NCBI GenBank assembly: GCA_001599755.1
Contig: BCHX01000007.1
Location: forward strand, 2,914,001 to 2,978,000
Origin: Gliomastix tumulicola
Lineage: Eukaryota > Ascomycota > Sordariomycetes > Hypocreales > Bionectriaceae
Direction: 5' to 3'
Length of the DNA: 64,000 nucleotides
The translations under genes and the position numbers were made by a program. Each line of letters starts with the position of its first letter. The stretch's first letter is position 1. The notes beneath the pieces were generated by a model, which saw only the letters and a program-made list of their open reading frames with translations, searched no databases and had not been told where the DNA came from. Of the stretch, positions 44,201-59,200 are shown in pieces.

Positions 44201-47200
44201 GGGGTTAGGCCTAGTCTCTTGGCACTGTCCGTTTGGTTGGTGCATAGGGAGCGGTGTTCCATGACTAGACCCTTGGGGAGACCGGTGCTGCCAGATGTGA
44301 AGAGGACGTAAGCTGCTGTGGTGGTTGGAATGAGCCTGGATGGGCCTCTGTCGCTCTCGTAGCCGTGTTGCTCGAGCTTCTCGTCGAGCCATGGGGAGAC
44401 TATCAAGGTCTCGGGCAGAAGCTGGGCACAGAGACCTGTGTTGGTGCCCGAGGAGAGACAGAGGCGTGCGCCTGTTCGGCTGACAATCTGCTTCAGTCTG
44501 GACACAGGATGGGACGGGTCGAGGGGAACCCAGGTACCGCCAGCCTTGTTGATCGCGAGAATGCTGACGAAATGCCAGGCCGATTTCTCGAAGCAGACGT
44601 GAACGTATTCCCCGAGCTTGAGATTAAGATGCTCGACGAGGTAGTTTGCCAGCCTGTTCGATGCTTTGCTCAGCTCACTATATGTGAACGACCGGTCCCA
44701 CGCTTCTATGGCCTTGGAGTTGGGGGTGAGCTTGGCCTGCTTGTCGACTAGGTCATGGAAACAGGCGTCAATGAGCTCTGGCTCTTGGCCCTTCCACGCC
44801 ACAGCTCTAGTCAAGTCCCATGGCCCGGCAAGAGAAATATCACCGAGAAGTGTCTCATCCTGCCTGTCAAGTTGCTCCACGGCCGTCTTGAAGTGCTGTC
44901 CTAGTGCCTCCATCTGCAGGTCAGAGAGGATGGCCGAGTTGTAGATCAAGACGAGCTCGACGTGCGTGTCGTACAGGTGACACTGCGTCACGAGCGGGTA
45001 GCTGAAGTAGTTCTGCAGACTGGCATCGTCGCCGTCGTGAACTGGCATGAGCAGATTCTCCGACGACCCGACCTCACCCGGAATCAGGTGGGAGATGGGC
45101 TGGATGACAAGGAGACTGTTGAAGCGGCAGGCGTCCTTGGCGTCTGAGTGCACTTTCTCTATGCTCTGCAGTCCGAACTGCTCGAACTCAACCATCTCGC
45201 TCGCTTGGGCTTGAATCCCTTGCAAGTAGCTTTGCACCGTCTGCGTCTTGTCCAGCTGACAACGCACGGGGACCGTGGCAACGACAGGACCGGTCATCTC
45301 TAGTAGTCCCGGAACAGGAGCTTGTCGGCCGGAGATGGTAGTTCCGAAGGAGACGTCGTTGGTGTCTGAGTAGCGTGCTAGGACCATGGCCCAGGCTGCC
45401 CGCATGATTGTTGCTCTCGTGATGGAGGAGCCTTTCTTATCGGCTACGTTGATGTCTGACTTGACGAGTTTGACGAGACCGAATCGCGTGCTTGATGTAG
45501 CTGCGGGTGGGAAGGTAGCCTGGGAAGCGCCTCTCAGACTATCACTCCAATACTCAATCGCCCGAGTCTGGTCAATGTTGGCCACGTAGGATATGAACTT
45601 GGCGTATTGACCCAGGCGAGGTGTCTCGACATTTCGATACAGGTTCTGGAAGGTGCTCAGGATCAACCGCATGGTCCAGCCGTCGTGAACAGCGTGATGA
45701 GAGATCCAGACGAAGAACGATCGCTCCTCGGCATCTTTGAGAAGTGCGAATCGGTTGAGAGGCGATCCGTATGCCATCTGAATGTTCTGCATCTTGCTAA
45801 TGGCATCGGGTATGCTGAGGCCGTCATACTCGGTCTCCCATTCCGTGGGCCCTTGTGTGAGCACTTGCACGGGTTCATCATCGATGACGACGATTCTTGT
45901 ACGCAAGGCCGAGCACATTTGAACCGTCTTTTCCCATGCCTTCTGAAAGAGAGTCGTGTTAACGCTCCGTGGTAGCTTGAAGGCATGCTTTGCAATGTAG
46001 GAGCCTGGTTGCTTAGCTGCCAGCGCCATTAGACCTTCTTGGAACTTGGTGACGGGGAGGACGTCTTCGATCTGTTGATCCGAGCCAAGGGAGCATTGCT
46101 GTCGAGCATCGCTGATGGGTGGAGTTGGCCAGATAGAAGTGTCAAGGAGACTGAATGGCTCAATTGTCGCTTCTGCACCGCTGGCTTTATCCGTAGATGC
46201 GCTGGTGGCAACGGCAGACAAACGTGAGTCGCGGAAGATGTCGTTAACAGTAAGGGATAGCCCCTTCTCACGCAGTGCAGATACCAGTTGTATGGCCGTA
46301 ATGGAGTCACCGCCGAGCGCAAGGAAGCTATCATCCCGGCCGATCTGCTCAACCGGAATGTCCAGGAGCTTGGACCATACTCCGGCCATGTCACACTCCG
46401 CCTCGCCCTCTGGTGCGCGCTTCGCAGAGCTGTCAAGCGAGAATGCGCTGAGCTCAACTCGGGAGAGGGCAGAGGCCTGTCTGCGCAGCTCATTTCGGTC
46501 CAGCTTCGACGAAGTGATGACGGGCATGTACTTGCACGGGATGAAGAAGCTGGGCACCATGTACCTCGGGACGTTCACGCCGAGATGTCCGCGGGCCTCT
46601 GCTAGCTGAGCTTTGAGACCATTATCTAATTCCATAAAGGGGGAGTCGGCGGCGTTGAAGTTGGTGCTGCTCGTCACACGCGTTTCATCTGTCTGTGAGA
46701 AGTATGCGAGGAGCTGAACACCCTCCTTCACATGCAAGACGTCGACGACAACGCGCCGTGCTGACGTCAAGGCCTGTTGCAAGTGATGTTCAATCTCCCC
46801 GAGTTCGACTCGAAGCCCGTGGATCTTGACCTGTGTATCCTTGCGCGAGACGAACTCGATGGTGCCATCAGGATTATAGACGCCGAGATCTCCGGATCGG
46901 AAGCAGCGGTTCCAGTGAGGCTTGCCACGGTTCGGGGCCCAGAGAGGCACCGAGTCCATCACCTTCTCTTTGGTCTTGACCGGGTCGGCAAGATACTCAC
47001 GCAGTATCGTAGGGCCCTGGATGATGATCTCGCCAACGGTGCCGATCGGGGCTAGTTTCATTGGGTCTTGAGCGTCGACGATCCAGCAATATCCCCCGAT
47101 AGACTGCCCGATGTTCATAGGTGATTCGGTAGCGGCTGACCAAGTATGCAGAGACGACCAGACACAGGTCTCGGCAGGACCCCAGCCGTTCAGGAGTGTA

Positions 47201-50200
47201 ACCTTTCCATACCACGTATCGAATACGTCCCTCGGAACAGCCTCACCAGTCAAGGCCAACACCTTCAGGCTGGGGAGGTCGCTTGGGTCAAGTGTCCGCG
47301 CGAGTGAAGGCGTGAAACCCGCCATATTGACGCCCTCATGACGGATGAAGTTCTTCAAATCATTCATCCTGATGTGGTCTGAAGGCACGACAACACACGA
47401 GCCGCTTACGAGGGGGGCGATAGTCTCGAGGATGGCGAGGTCAAAGACGTATGCTGCAAACTGGAGCATACGTGTGCTGGACGATATGCCTAGCCTCTTG
47501 CTGATCGTGATCTGGCTCGTGCAGACAGACCTATGCTCCATGACGAGACCCTTGGGTGTACCGGTGCTGCCGGAAGTGAAGAGGACGTATGCAGCATTGG
47601 ACGGTGAGGCTGCATCCATCTGCTTTGACAAGGACTTGTCAACCTTGAGCTTTTCAGCGAGGGTGGCTGACACTTCGAGTACACGCGGGACAAGAGACGA
47701 GCATAGCTTGGCATTGGATGCTGAGGTCAAGGCGAGTTTGGCTCGAGTCTGCTGCACCACCTGTCGCTGCCTCTGTTCAGGATGTGACGGCTCGAGAGGC
47801 ACCCACGCAGCTCCCGCCTTGTTGATGGCTAGAATAGACACAAAGAACCAGGCTGACTTCTCAAAGCACACATGGACCAGGTCCTCTGGCTGGACGCCGT
47901 ACTCAGCCACAAGATAGTTGGCCAGCTGATCCCCAACTGCATCGAGCTCGGCGTACGTAAACTGAGCATCCCAGGCCTTGATCGCAGGTGCGTTTGGCTG
48001 CTGCAGAGCCTTGATCTTCACGAGCCGATGGATACAGGACTCGATGAGTTCAGGCCGTGGGCCATTGAAGTCGATGGCCCGCTCGAGATCATATTCCCCG
48101 GCGACTGAAATATTTGCCAGTGTTGCCTCTGGTGCTGCCTCTACTAGCTGGGCTAAGACGTGCTCGAATTGCGCCGTTATTGCGTTGGCTTGCGGCTCCG
48201 CGAGAATCTGCGACATGTAGACGAGGACTAGGTTGATGTGGTCCTCATAGATGTGTCCCTGGATGATGAGTGGATAGCTGAAGTAGTTTTCCATGAGGCT
48301 TTCCTGCCCCTCGAGCTCGGTGGGAAGGAGAAGCGTATCCGAGTCATTGGAGGGAGAGAGATGCTGCATTGGTTGGATCACGAGCAGACTGCTGAAGTCG
48401 CGGGCGTCCTTGATATCCTCGCTCAGCTTGCCGATGTTCTGTAGGCCGTACTGTTCGTGAGGAATGGAGTCTGATGCCTGGCGCTGCACGTCATCTAGGA
48501 ACGATGATATCGTCTGGGACGAGTTGACTCTTGATCGAATCGGAACTGTGGCTACGACGGGACCGGGCATCTCGAGAATTCCGGGCACCGGTGCCTGACG
48601 GCCGGATACAGATCCTCCGAAGCACACATCTTCAGAATCGGTGTATCGTGCCAGAACGATGGCCCAGGCTGCGCGAAGAAGCGTGGCTTTGGTCACAGAG
48701 GCATTCGGTGTCTGGTTGACGGCCAGTTTCTTCGTCAGCATTCGTGTCGTCGTCTGACTGTTAACGGGCATAGGTGGAGGGAAAGATGCCCGCTTGGCAC
48801 CGCGGAGGTTCTCGAGCCAATATGATTTGCTCTCTTCAGACTGAAGATCAAGCGTGTATTTGATGAAGCGGGAGTATTGCTGGGGAGGCTGAGTCTCCAG
48901 ACCACGGTAGCAGGCACCTAGCAGATCCTGAAGCACACGGACGGTCCAGCCATCGTGGACAGCGTGATGCATAGTGAGGATGAAGTAGGCTTTTCCGTCC
49001 TCGGCTCTAGCAAGGCCGTACCGGCAAAGACGGGAGCCGAAGCCCATCTCAATATCGCGAGTAGACTTAAGATACTCCTTGAGAGGTAGATCAAATAGTG
49101 TATCCCATTTGATATCGTCCTTGACAATGAGCTGTAGAGACGCCCCGTTTGATGTGATGATCCTGGTTCGAAGCACAGGAACTTTGGCGACTGTCATCTC
49201 CCAGGCCTCCTTGAAGCGATCGAGATTCACGTGGCTCGGGATCTCGAAGACGTTCTTGGCGATATAGGAGCCCTTCTGCTTTACTGACAGCGCCATGAAT
49301 CCTTCCTGTAGCTTAGAGCAGCCATATGCATCTTCAATAATATCCTGGGAAGACAACTGGCAGATCTCCTTAGCCTTGTCAGAGTGAATGTATGTAGCCT
49401 GACCTTCATCAAGTAGACTGAAAGGAGGTATGGTGCTACTAGCGAGTGCTGCCTCCGGATTTGTCTCAACAACTTTACTCGCAACGGACGATAGACGAGG
49501 GTCGTTGAAGATATCACTGACAGAGATGTCGAGGTTCTCCTCGCGTGCCATGGATGCAAACTGGATCATGGAGATGGAATCGCCTCCAATCTGCAGAAAG
49601 CTGTCGTCTCTGCCAATGGATTCTTGGGGGACCTTCAGCAGAGTAGCCCAGAGCGTCTGAAGGCGTCGCTCCATGTCCGTCTCCGGGCTTCGCTTCTCGG
49701 CTTCCGCAAGGGCATATGCAGAGCGGTCTTGAGTTTGGAGATCCGCGGTAAGGCGGCGGAGCAGCTTGAAGTCGAGTTTGCCCGAGGTTGTCAGGGGCAT
49801 GAAGTGGCAGGGCACGAAGAGAGTTGGCAGCATGTACTGGGGTACTCGGTTCCCCAGTTCCGCGACTAGACCCGTCAAGGCTCTTTGCAGATTCGGCGTC
49901 ATGGGAGCGAATAGACTGGAATCCTCGCTCTTGCCTGAAGCTTCTAGGACGCGCCGCTCGGTCGAGAAGGAGACGTAAGAGACAAGCGCTGTTCCGCCCT
50001 CCTGCTCGACCGTGTTGACAGCAACTTGCTCGATTCCTGGAAGAAGATCGCGAATGTGGTGCTCTATCTCTCCAAGCTCAACACGGTAGCCGCGAATCTT
50101 GACCTGTGTGTCTTTTCTCGATGCGAAGCGTATAGTTCCATCAGCGTTGTACGATGCCATATCGCCTGTCTTATAGAACCGGCCCCAATGGGCGTTATCT

Positions 50201-53200
50201 GGCTGCGGCGCCCAGTCTGGCAACGCAGAGACGATCGCAGACGCAGTCTTCTCAGCATCATCAAGATAGTGTCTCATGAGAGTCGGACCCTGAATCACAA
50301 TCTCACCAAGACAGCCGATCGGCGCGAGGCGCTGCGAGTCGTCGGGGTCAACGATCCAGCAAGATCCGCCAACGGGCGTGCCTATGGTCTGAGGAGAGGA
50401 GGCGTCCTCGGGCCGCCATTCATGAATCGTAGTGGACACGATCGTTTCAGCAGGTCCCCATCCAGCCATGAAGCGAACATGTCTGGACCACTTGTCGATG
50501 ACCTCCTGCCCCATGGCCTCGCCACCGAGAATGAGCAGCTCGAGCCCCGGTACGTCTGCGGGCTCCATCGTCTTGGTGAGCAGAGGAGTGAGCATGGCCC
50601 AGTTCACCGCGCTGTCCCGGATGTACGCAGCCAGATTATTCATCCGGGCGTCCTCGGATGGGATGCACACGCAGCCGCCCCCGAAAAGCGTGGAGAAAAT
50701 CTCGCCGAGCATGACGTCGAAGACGTAGGATGAGAACTGCAGCATCCGAACGCCGCGATGGACACCCATACGCTTTCCACTTGCCGTTTCACTGGTGCAG
50801 AGGGCGCCATGCTCCATCACGATGCCCTTCGGAACGCCCGTGCTGCCGGAAGTAAAGATGACATACGCGATATTCTGCCACGACACTTGGCGAGCCGGGT
50901 TTTGGCTGTCATAGGATCGGGCTTTGAGTTCTTCTATCAGAGACGGACCAATTTCAACGGCGTTGGCAACTAGACCAACAGATTTGGCCTTGGTCTCAGA
51001 GGAATGGAGGATCAGCCTGGACTTCGTCTGAGAGACAACCTGCTGGTGACGCTGAGACGGCTGTGATGGGTCTATCGGCACCCAGGCTGCTCCAGCTTTG
51101 TTGACGGCAATAATGGCTGCAACGAACCAGCCGGATTTCTCGAAGCACACGTGCACGAGATCCTCAGTCTGAACTTGGAAATCCCTGACAAGGTGGTGGG
51201 ATATCAGGTTTGCGAGCTGATCCAACTCGGCGTAAGTCCAGGATACATCCCAGGAATGAACAGCAAGGGCGTCGGGATACAGCTTAGCCTGCCTGGCTAT
51301 GAGCTCGTGAGCACAGTCATCGACGATGTCGGGCACACCAAACTCCTTGTTCCACGAGATTGCCTGTTCGATATCCGAAGGGCTGGCAACGGAAACACTT
51401 CCCACATCCTTGGCGCTTCCGGAAAGAAGCTGGGAAAAGACGTGCTCGAACTGGTGAGAGAGCATGTCTAGCTCCTTTGTGGCCAGTCTGCCTGAGTCGT
51501 ATACGAACATGAGCTCAATGCTGTCATTGTTCATCGTGCATTGCAGCGTCAGCGGATAGTTGAAGTAGTTCTGCATAGTGCCCTCAAGCAGATCCCCGTA
51601 ATCCTGCATCATCTCGAAGCCGACCTCTCCAGGCGGTGCGCTCGTGGCCGGTGTGAGCTGCTGTCCTGGCTGCACGACAAGCATGTTGGAGAAGTTGCAG
51701 GCAGCCTGGGGATCCGGACCCAGTTTGGCGATATTCTGAAGTCCAAACTGCTCATAGGCAATCATCTCGGAAGCCTGCATCTGGCAGCCGTGCAGGAACT
51801 GCTCTATGCTCTGTGCTTTATCGATCCGAATGCGGACAGGAACAGAAGTCACGGCAGGGCCGGACATTGTCTCAAGACCGCTCACGGGGGCATGACGACC
51901 ACTGACTGCGACACCAAAGGTCACGTCGTCGGTATCGCAGTAGCGAGCCATCAGCAGTGCCCACGTGGCCCGAAGAACAGTGGCCTTTGTTAGGGAGAAG
52001 TCTGAGGTCCGGGGAGAGGGGATGGTCTTTGTAAACACCAAGCTTGTCTTGTCCTTCGTCTGGTGCCCATGACGAAGAGGAGGGGGAAAGGTAGCTGGCT
52101 GTGCTCCCAAGAGTTGCTCCCGCCAATAGTCTCCAGCCTTCGAAGCATCAATCTCTCCTACGTATTTGATGAAGCCGGCGTACGACTGAAGAATCGACGG
52201 AGTCCTGCCGTGATAGAGTCGTGTAAGGGTGTCTAACGCAATTCGCAACGTCCATCCGTCGAAAATGGAGTGATGAGAAACGCAGATGAAGTACCGAGAC
52301 TTTCTGGCTCTATCCTCGACTAATGCGAATCGTGAAAGTGGCGTGCCATGACCGATGGTGAAGCTGTTCGTTCTCTGCAAATAAGACTGAATGTCGACGC
52401 CATCGGTGTCTTCCCAGATCAGAGGCTCCTTGACCAATGTCTGGAGAAGAGTGCCGCCTATGAGCAGGATCCTTGTTCGCAGGTTGGGACAGTGGGATAC
52501 AGTCTCTTCCCAGGCTGACTTGAACTTGACCGTGTCAACGTGCTCGGGCAGCTTCACGATCTGTTTCGACATGTAGGAACCGGGAATCTGTATGGCCAAC
52601 GCCATCATGGCTTCCTGGAACTTCGTGCAGGGGAACAAATCCTCAATTGCTGAGGCGTCGGGAAGATTGCACCTCTGGCGGACAGTCTTCAGCATGGAGT
52701 CGACATCGTCTCCGTCGAGAAGACTGAACGGCTTGACCTCTTCAAGCGAGGTATCTGCCTCCTCCTCGGTCATCGTCAGCGCCATGCCAGAGAGACGTGG
52801 ATGACCGAATATGTTGGCCACGGTGAGCATAAGACCGCGGCGCTGCGCGAGAGAAACAAGCTTGATGGCAATGACCGAGTCACCACCAAGTCGGAGGAAG
52901 TTGTCGTGCTTTCCGACCCGCTCTGCCTCGAGGTTCAGAACCTCGGCCCAGAGATCCCGCAACTTCAGTTCCATCTCGGTTGTTGGTGGCTCGCTCTCCG
53001 ATGCCCCTGGCGAGAAGCGTAGTCTCTCTTTGAGTGATAAGCTACGAGCATATCCAATGATAGCTTTCCGGTCTATTTTGCCCGAAGTTGTCTGTGCCGG
53101 TTTCCCTCGGAAGATGAGATAGGCAGATGGCACCATGTACGAGGGCAGGACGGCAGAGAGAGACTCGTCCAAGTATGAGATCATTGCCTTTGCCTGACTC

Positions 53201-56200
53201 TCCACAGTGTCCAACAATGTCCAGCCAATAGTAAGCTCATCTGATTGAGAGACCTGAGCAACTCCGTTGGCTAGAAAAGGTGACGAAGGGTTGGCATCTG
53301 ACCAGATGAACGCGAGAAGGGACTCCCGGCCATCCTCATCCTTGATCACATCCACCATGGCACTCAGCTGCTTGGGCAGGTGCTGGTAAACCTGGGCCTC
53401 GATCTCCCCGAGCTCAACTCGCTGTCCATGCAGTTTGACCTGAGTGTCCTTGCGACCCACGTAGTCGAATGTCCCGTCCGCATTCCGCCTCGCCAGATCA
53501 CCCGTCCGGTAAGCCCTCCTGGACATGGTGTTGCTGACTTGAGGGAGCCACGAGGCATCGCGTATCCAGTTAGCCTCCTGCTCCGGAGCGGCATTGATGT
53601 AGCCACGGGCTAGCAAAGGTCCCTGGATGACAAGCTCGCCGACGCAGCCAACAGGCACCAGCGTCTTGATGTCCTCTGGATCGACTACCCAGAAGGCGCC
53701 CGAAAGCGGCCTCCCCATGTTGGCCGAGCGACTTGTCTCTGCTATAGTGGGATTCCACGCCGCTAAAGAAGCCTCCGCTGGTCCATAAACAGCATAGAGA
53801 GTGACAGATGAGTCTTTCCATCGATCCGTCGACTTCTTGGTCACTGCCTCTCCGCCCAAGGTAAGGTACTTCAGAGTCGTAATCTCGGAAGGATCGAGTA
53901 GGTTGCCAACAGTAGGCGTGAGGAATACCCACTCCGCTCTCATGGCATTCATCGCTCCCGCCAGGTCGTTCATGCGGGCATGATCGGACGGGACGCAGAG
54001 ACATCCGCCTCGCATCAGAGTGACCAGAACGTCCAGGATACCGAGATCAAACGTATATGAGGAAAAGTTGAAGACCCGTGTCCCTAGTGTGATTCCCAAG
54101 TCGGCGCCGTAAGCATTGCTCGTCGAGCAGATGGTGTCATGTTGGATGACCATCCCCTTAGGCTTTCCCGTGGACCCTGATGTAAACAGGACAACACTGG
54201 CATTGTCTGGCCCAGCCGACGAGGAGATGGGCTCAACGGGATCGGGGACCTCGAGCAGGAGCTGTTCATCGATGAGTATGACATGATCAACACCGAGACC
54301 TTGCGCAGTCTCGATACAAGAAGGCGGCGCGACCACAATCCTGGCTTTAGCATCCTCGACGATGCCTCTAAGTCGGGCTTGCGGAGCCGTTGGATCTAGG
54401 GCGATGAATGCACCGCCTGCCATCTGAACTGCTACCATAGCCACGACTGTCCAAGTCGACTTCGGGAAGCAGAGTGGCACTAGGACTTCAGGCCCGACGC
54501 CAGATTTCTGCAAGAGGGCGGCAAGTCGAGAGGCATACATGTTGAGTTGTCTGTAGGTGAGATCGCCGTCCCAGGACACAATAGCCTCCTCATCAGGACG
54601 CTCGCGTACGTGCTCCTGGATGAGCCAATGGGTACACGACTGGGTGGATTCTCTCAGATGGCACGAAGAGATGGCGTGCTGGACATCCCATTCGCCCACA
54701 AGTGAGATGGACGAGAGTGGCAAGTTCCCATCTCGCGTCAGGAGCTGCTGGACAACATGGTCGAAATGCTCCGAGATAGCCTGAACTCTTGGCTCCGATA
54801 AGACATTGGGGTTGTATAGGAAGCGCTGCGTGACGTGATCTGTGGACATGTAGCTCAGCATCACAAGTGGGTAGTTGAAGTAGTGATTGAGGGACTCGAT
54901 TAGCAGATGATCTTCCTCGTCGCCGGACATGAGCAGCCCGTCTTTAGGGTTGAACACGCTGCTCGTCTGTTCCTTGGGCTGGATGACCAAGAGACTTGAA
55001 AAGTCGCAGGCTTTCCTCGCGCTTGGGCTTAGCTTTGAGATGTTTGGCAGTCCGTACTGCTCGTAAGGAACCATCTGCGATGCCTGTGCCTGGACCTTTC
55101 GAAGCAGTTCAGTGACCGGCCTTGCGGGCTGCAATTGGACCCTGATGGGGACGGTAGCAATGACTGCGCCAGGGGTCGTCAAGAGGCCAGAAATGGGAGC
55201 CTGGCGACCGGATATCGTAGCGCCGTAGGTCACATCCTTTGAGTCCGTGTACCGGGCCAGAACCAAAGCCCAAGCTGTCCTGAGTACTGTCGCCATCGTG
55301 ATTGAGGCATCGGTAGCGCCTGCGAAAGAGACCATCTTGTCGACAACGCGAACGACGTTATCCGTGCTGTGAGCGGGAGCCGAAGCTGGTGGGAAAAGGG
55401 TTTGTCCAGCACCCTCCAGCTCGGCCTGCCAGTACGCACCGGCAGAGCTGTCCCTGAGACCGCCAGTCACGTACTTGATGAAGTTGGTGTAGGGTGATAT
55501 CGTGTCCAGGCCCAAGCTATTATAAGCGCGATGGGCCGTGTCCAAGACGATACGCATGCTCCAGCCATCGTTGATCGCGTGGTGGATGAGCCAGATAAAA
55601 TACGTCTGATCAGACTCGAGCAGAGCAAAGCGGCACAGTCTCGTACCAAACCCGACATCGAGGGCCTTCAACCTCGCTAGGAATGGCTCAAGACTCATGC
55701 CTTCCGTGCTCTCCCAAGCGTTGTCATTTCCTATCACTGCCTGAATCGCAGTGGCGTCTTCGACCGCGATCCGTGTCCGCATGTTGGTACACTTTTCAAC
55801 AGCGACATTCCAGGCATCCTTGAACCGGCTTCTATCGATGCGTTTGGGCAGACGATGAACGTATGTGGAGACATAGGAGCCCTTCTGCTTAGCCGTCAAA
55901 GCCATCAAGCCCTCCTGAAGACTTGTGCAAGGATACGCATCTTCAACCACATGGTGATCATCGAGACCAAAACGGCGATGCCCAGCTGGGGATTGCACGA
56001 AGTCGACATGGCCGGGGATAAGCAAGCCAAAGGGCTCAATGCGGTCCTCAGCCTCGGTGCTCACAGACACGGCTGCCCCTGCGACCTTGACGAGACGAGG
56101 GTCATCAAAGATGTCCTTCACGGCTAGCGAAACGCCAGCCTCACGAGCTGCAGAGACCAGGTAAATGGCCGCAATTGAATCGCCACCGAGATGCAAGAAG

Positions 56201-59200
56201 CTATCATCCAGGCCGATATCTTGAGTGTCTAGTTTCAACTGCGTGGCCCAGAGTGCCTGCATCCGCTTCTCCATGTCCGTCTCAGGCGGCCTCTTCTTGC
56301 TGTCGAGTAGCGCATAGCTGGCGAGTTCCTCCTTGCTGAGCTTGCTCGCCAGCTCTTTGAGAAGCTTGAGATCTAGCTTCGTGGAGGTTATGAAGGGCAT
56401 GTACTTGCAGGGGATGAAGAGCGTGGGAATCATGTACCGAGGCAATGCCACCCTCAACTCGCCTAGCATCTTGGACACTCTAGTCTGTGCCTCTTCTGTC
56501 ATGGGCGCCAGGACCGACTTATCAACCTCGGCGGCCGATCTTGTCTCCTCAGAGAAGGAGAAGTAAGCGACAAGCTGCGAACCTGCCTCTGCTGTCACCA
56601 TGTCGACGGCAACTTGCTTCACACCCTCAAGCGAGGACCGGATATGATGCTCAACTTCACCAAGTTCCACACGCAAACCGCGGATCTTGATCTGCTTGTC
56701 CTTTCTTGCCCCGAACTCGATCGTCCCGTCTGGGTTGTATCGGCAGAGATCTCCAGACTTGAATATCCTCCGCGCTCCTGGTCCGGTCATTGGAGATTTG
56801 GAAGCCCAGCCCGGCAGCTTCTGCATGACAGATGCCTTGGTCTTTTCCGGGTCGGCGAGGTACTCCCGCAAGACGGTTGGTCCTTGGATGACCACCTCTC
56901 CAAACGTCCCTGTAGGAGCCAGCTTCTCTGGATCATCTGGATCGACGATCCAGCAGAGTCCGCCGACCGGCCTTCCAACTGTGAGGGGTGACTGATCTCT
57001 CGATGTCCACTCCCACAGACTAGAGAAGCAGCACGTCTCGGCTGGACCCCAGCCATTGATCAGCCGGAGTTTGCCGAACCACTTGTCGAGCGCATCCTTC
57101 CCCACAGCCTCACCAGCGAACAGCAGGAGCTGCAGTCCGGGTACCAGCGCAGGATCCAAAGTGCGGGAAAAGGACGGGGTCAGGTATGCCCAGCTTACCT
57201 CGGCATTCCGAATAAAGGACGGCAAGTCGTTCATCCGGGCCTCTTCCGAGGGTATACAGAGGCAGCCACCGACGCTCCAAGGGCCGAGGATCTCTCCGAT
57301 AGACAGATCAAACACAAAGGCCGCGAACTGCAGCATCCGTACGTCCTGGGGCATCTTGAGCCGTTTGGCAGCAGCCGTCTGGCTGGTACACGCCGACCTG
57401 TGCTCCATGACGAGACCCTTTGGCGTTCCGGTGCTGCCCGAAGTGAACAGAATGTAGGCCACGTCGCCGGGATGGACTTTGATTCTCGGCCCGCCAGTGA
57501 TCGGTGCTGTCTTCATCAGCCTCTTGTCGAGATCTTCCGAGACTTCAACGACGCTCGAAATCAAGTTAGAACTGAGAGTGGCGTTGGCGGGTGAGGTTAG
57601 AATAAGCGAAGCCTTGGTCTGCGATACGACCTGACGTTGTCGCTGCTCCGGATGAGAAGGATCCAGCGGGACCCAAGCCGCACCGGCTTTATTGATAGCG
57701 AGGATAGCAACAAAGTACCATGCGGATTTCTCGAAGCAGACGTGGATGAGATCGTGTCGTTTCACTGCATACTTGCGGATGATGTGATGGGCGAGTCGGT
57801 CAGACGCCGAATCCAGCTCCCGATATGTCAGCCTCTTGTCCCAAGCGTGGATGGCTGGTGCGTGTGGCCGGCGCTTGGCTTGGTCTGCCACCATCTCGTG
57901 AACACAGGAGGACACGATCGCAGGGATCTCGCCGCTGACTTTGATCGCGTACTCGAGATCCCATGCGGACGACACAGATACATCTCCTAACACCTTGTCT
58001 GAGGGGTGAAGTAGCTGCTGTACGATATGATCAAAGTGATGGCAGAGCGCTTCGAGACGCACTTCCGAGATGAGGTCAGAGTAGTAAGTCAAATCCAGCT
58101 CAACTTCGTGCTCGAGAATCCGAGCCTGAAGCGCGAGAGGGTAGTTGAAGTAGTTCCTCATGGCCTCTTCAGATAGCGCCTTCTCAGCGTCCCCTTGGTA
58201 GATGATCCGATCCGAAGCATTCTCGGCGATGGAAGACAGGTGCTGCATGGGTTGGATGACCAGGAGGTTGGAGAAGTCGCATGCCTCCTGGGCATCCTCA
58301 CTTATCTTCGAGATGCTTTGTAGGCCGTATTGTTCGTGTGGCACGAGCTCTCCTGCGTGAGACTGGACTGAGTCTAAGAAGTCCGACACCTTCTGCCGCT
58401 GGTCTAGCTTTACCCTGATAGGTACCGTCGAGATCATCGGGCCGGCCACTTGGTTAAGCCCTGGAACAGGAGCCTGACGACCAGAGAGAGTGGTGCCAAA
58501 GCAGACATCATCCGTCTCACAGTAATTTGCTAGAAGGATTGCCCAGGCTGCCCTCAGGACAGCTGCTGTTGTAATGTGCCCAAGCGAAGCCTTTTTGTTT
58601 CGGCAAGGAATCGTCTTCTTCATAACACGCCCAAGGTCCTGGGACTGCGCTGTGACTTGGCCACTGGGGAAGACAGCTTTCCTAGCCCCAGAAAGCTGCG
58701 TCTTCCAGTACTCACGAGAACTCTCTGGGTCGAGGGACTCGATGTATTGGATGAATGTGGCGTATGGCCTCAGCTTCATTGTGGTCTTGCCTCGGTACAC
58801 GTTATACACTTCGTCAAGGACAATCTTCATCGTCAGGCCATCAAAGATGGCATGATGGAGGAGCCAAACAAGATAATTGGAGCCGTCTGCATGCTGAACG
58901 ATGGCATATCTCGACAATCGGTCGCCATATGTCATGGGAATACTCCGTGTAGCATCGACGTATGCATAGACATCTGACCCATGTTCGGGTCGCTCCCACG
59001 GATCTTCCTCCTTGATGACAGCTTGCAGTGTTTGCCCGCCGATGAGGATGATCCTTGACCTCAAGCTGCCACATCGAACCATGGTCTCGTCCCATGCGGC
59101 TTTGAAGAGCCCGAGGTCCACATCTTCAGCAAGCCTGTATGCCTGGCGATGGATATACGAGCCGGGCTGTTTCATTCCGAGGGCCATGAAGCCCTCCTGC

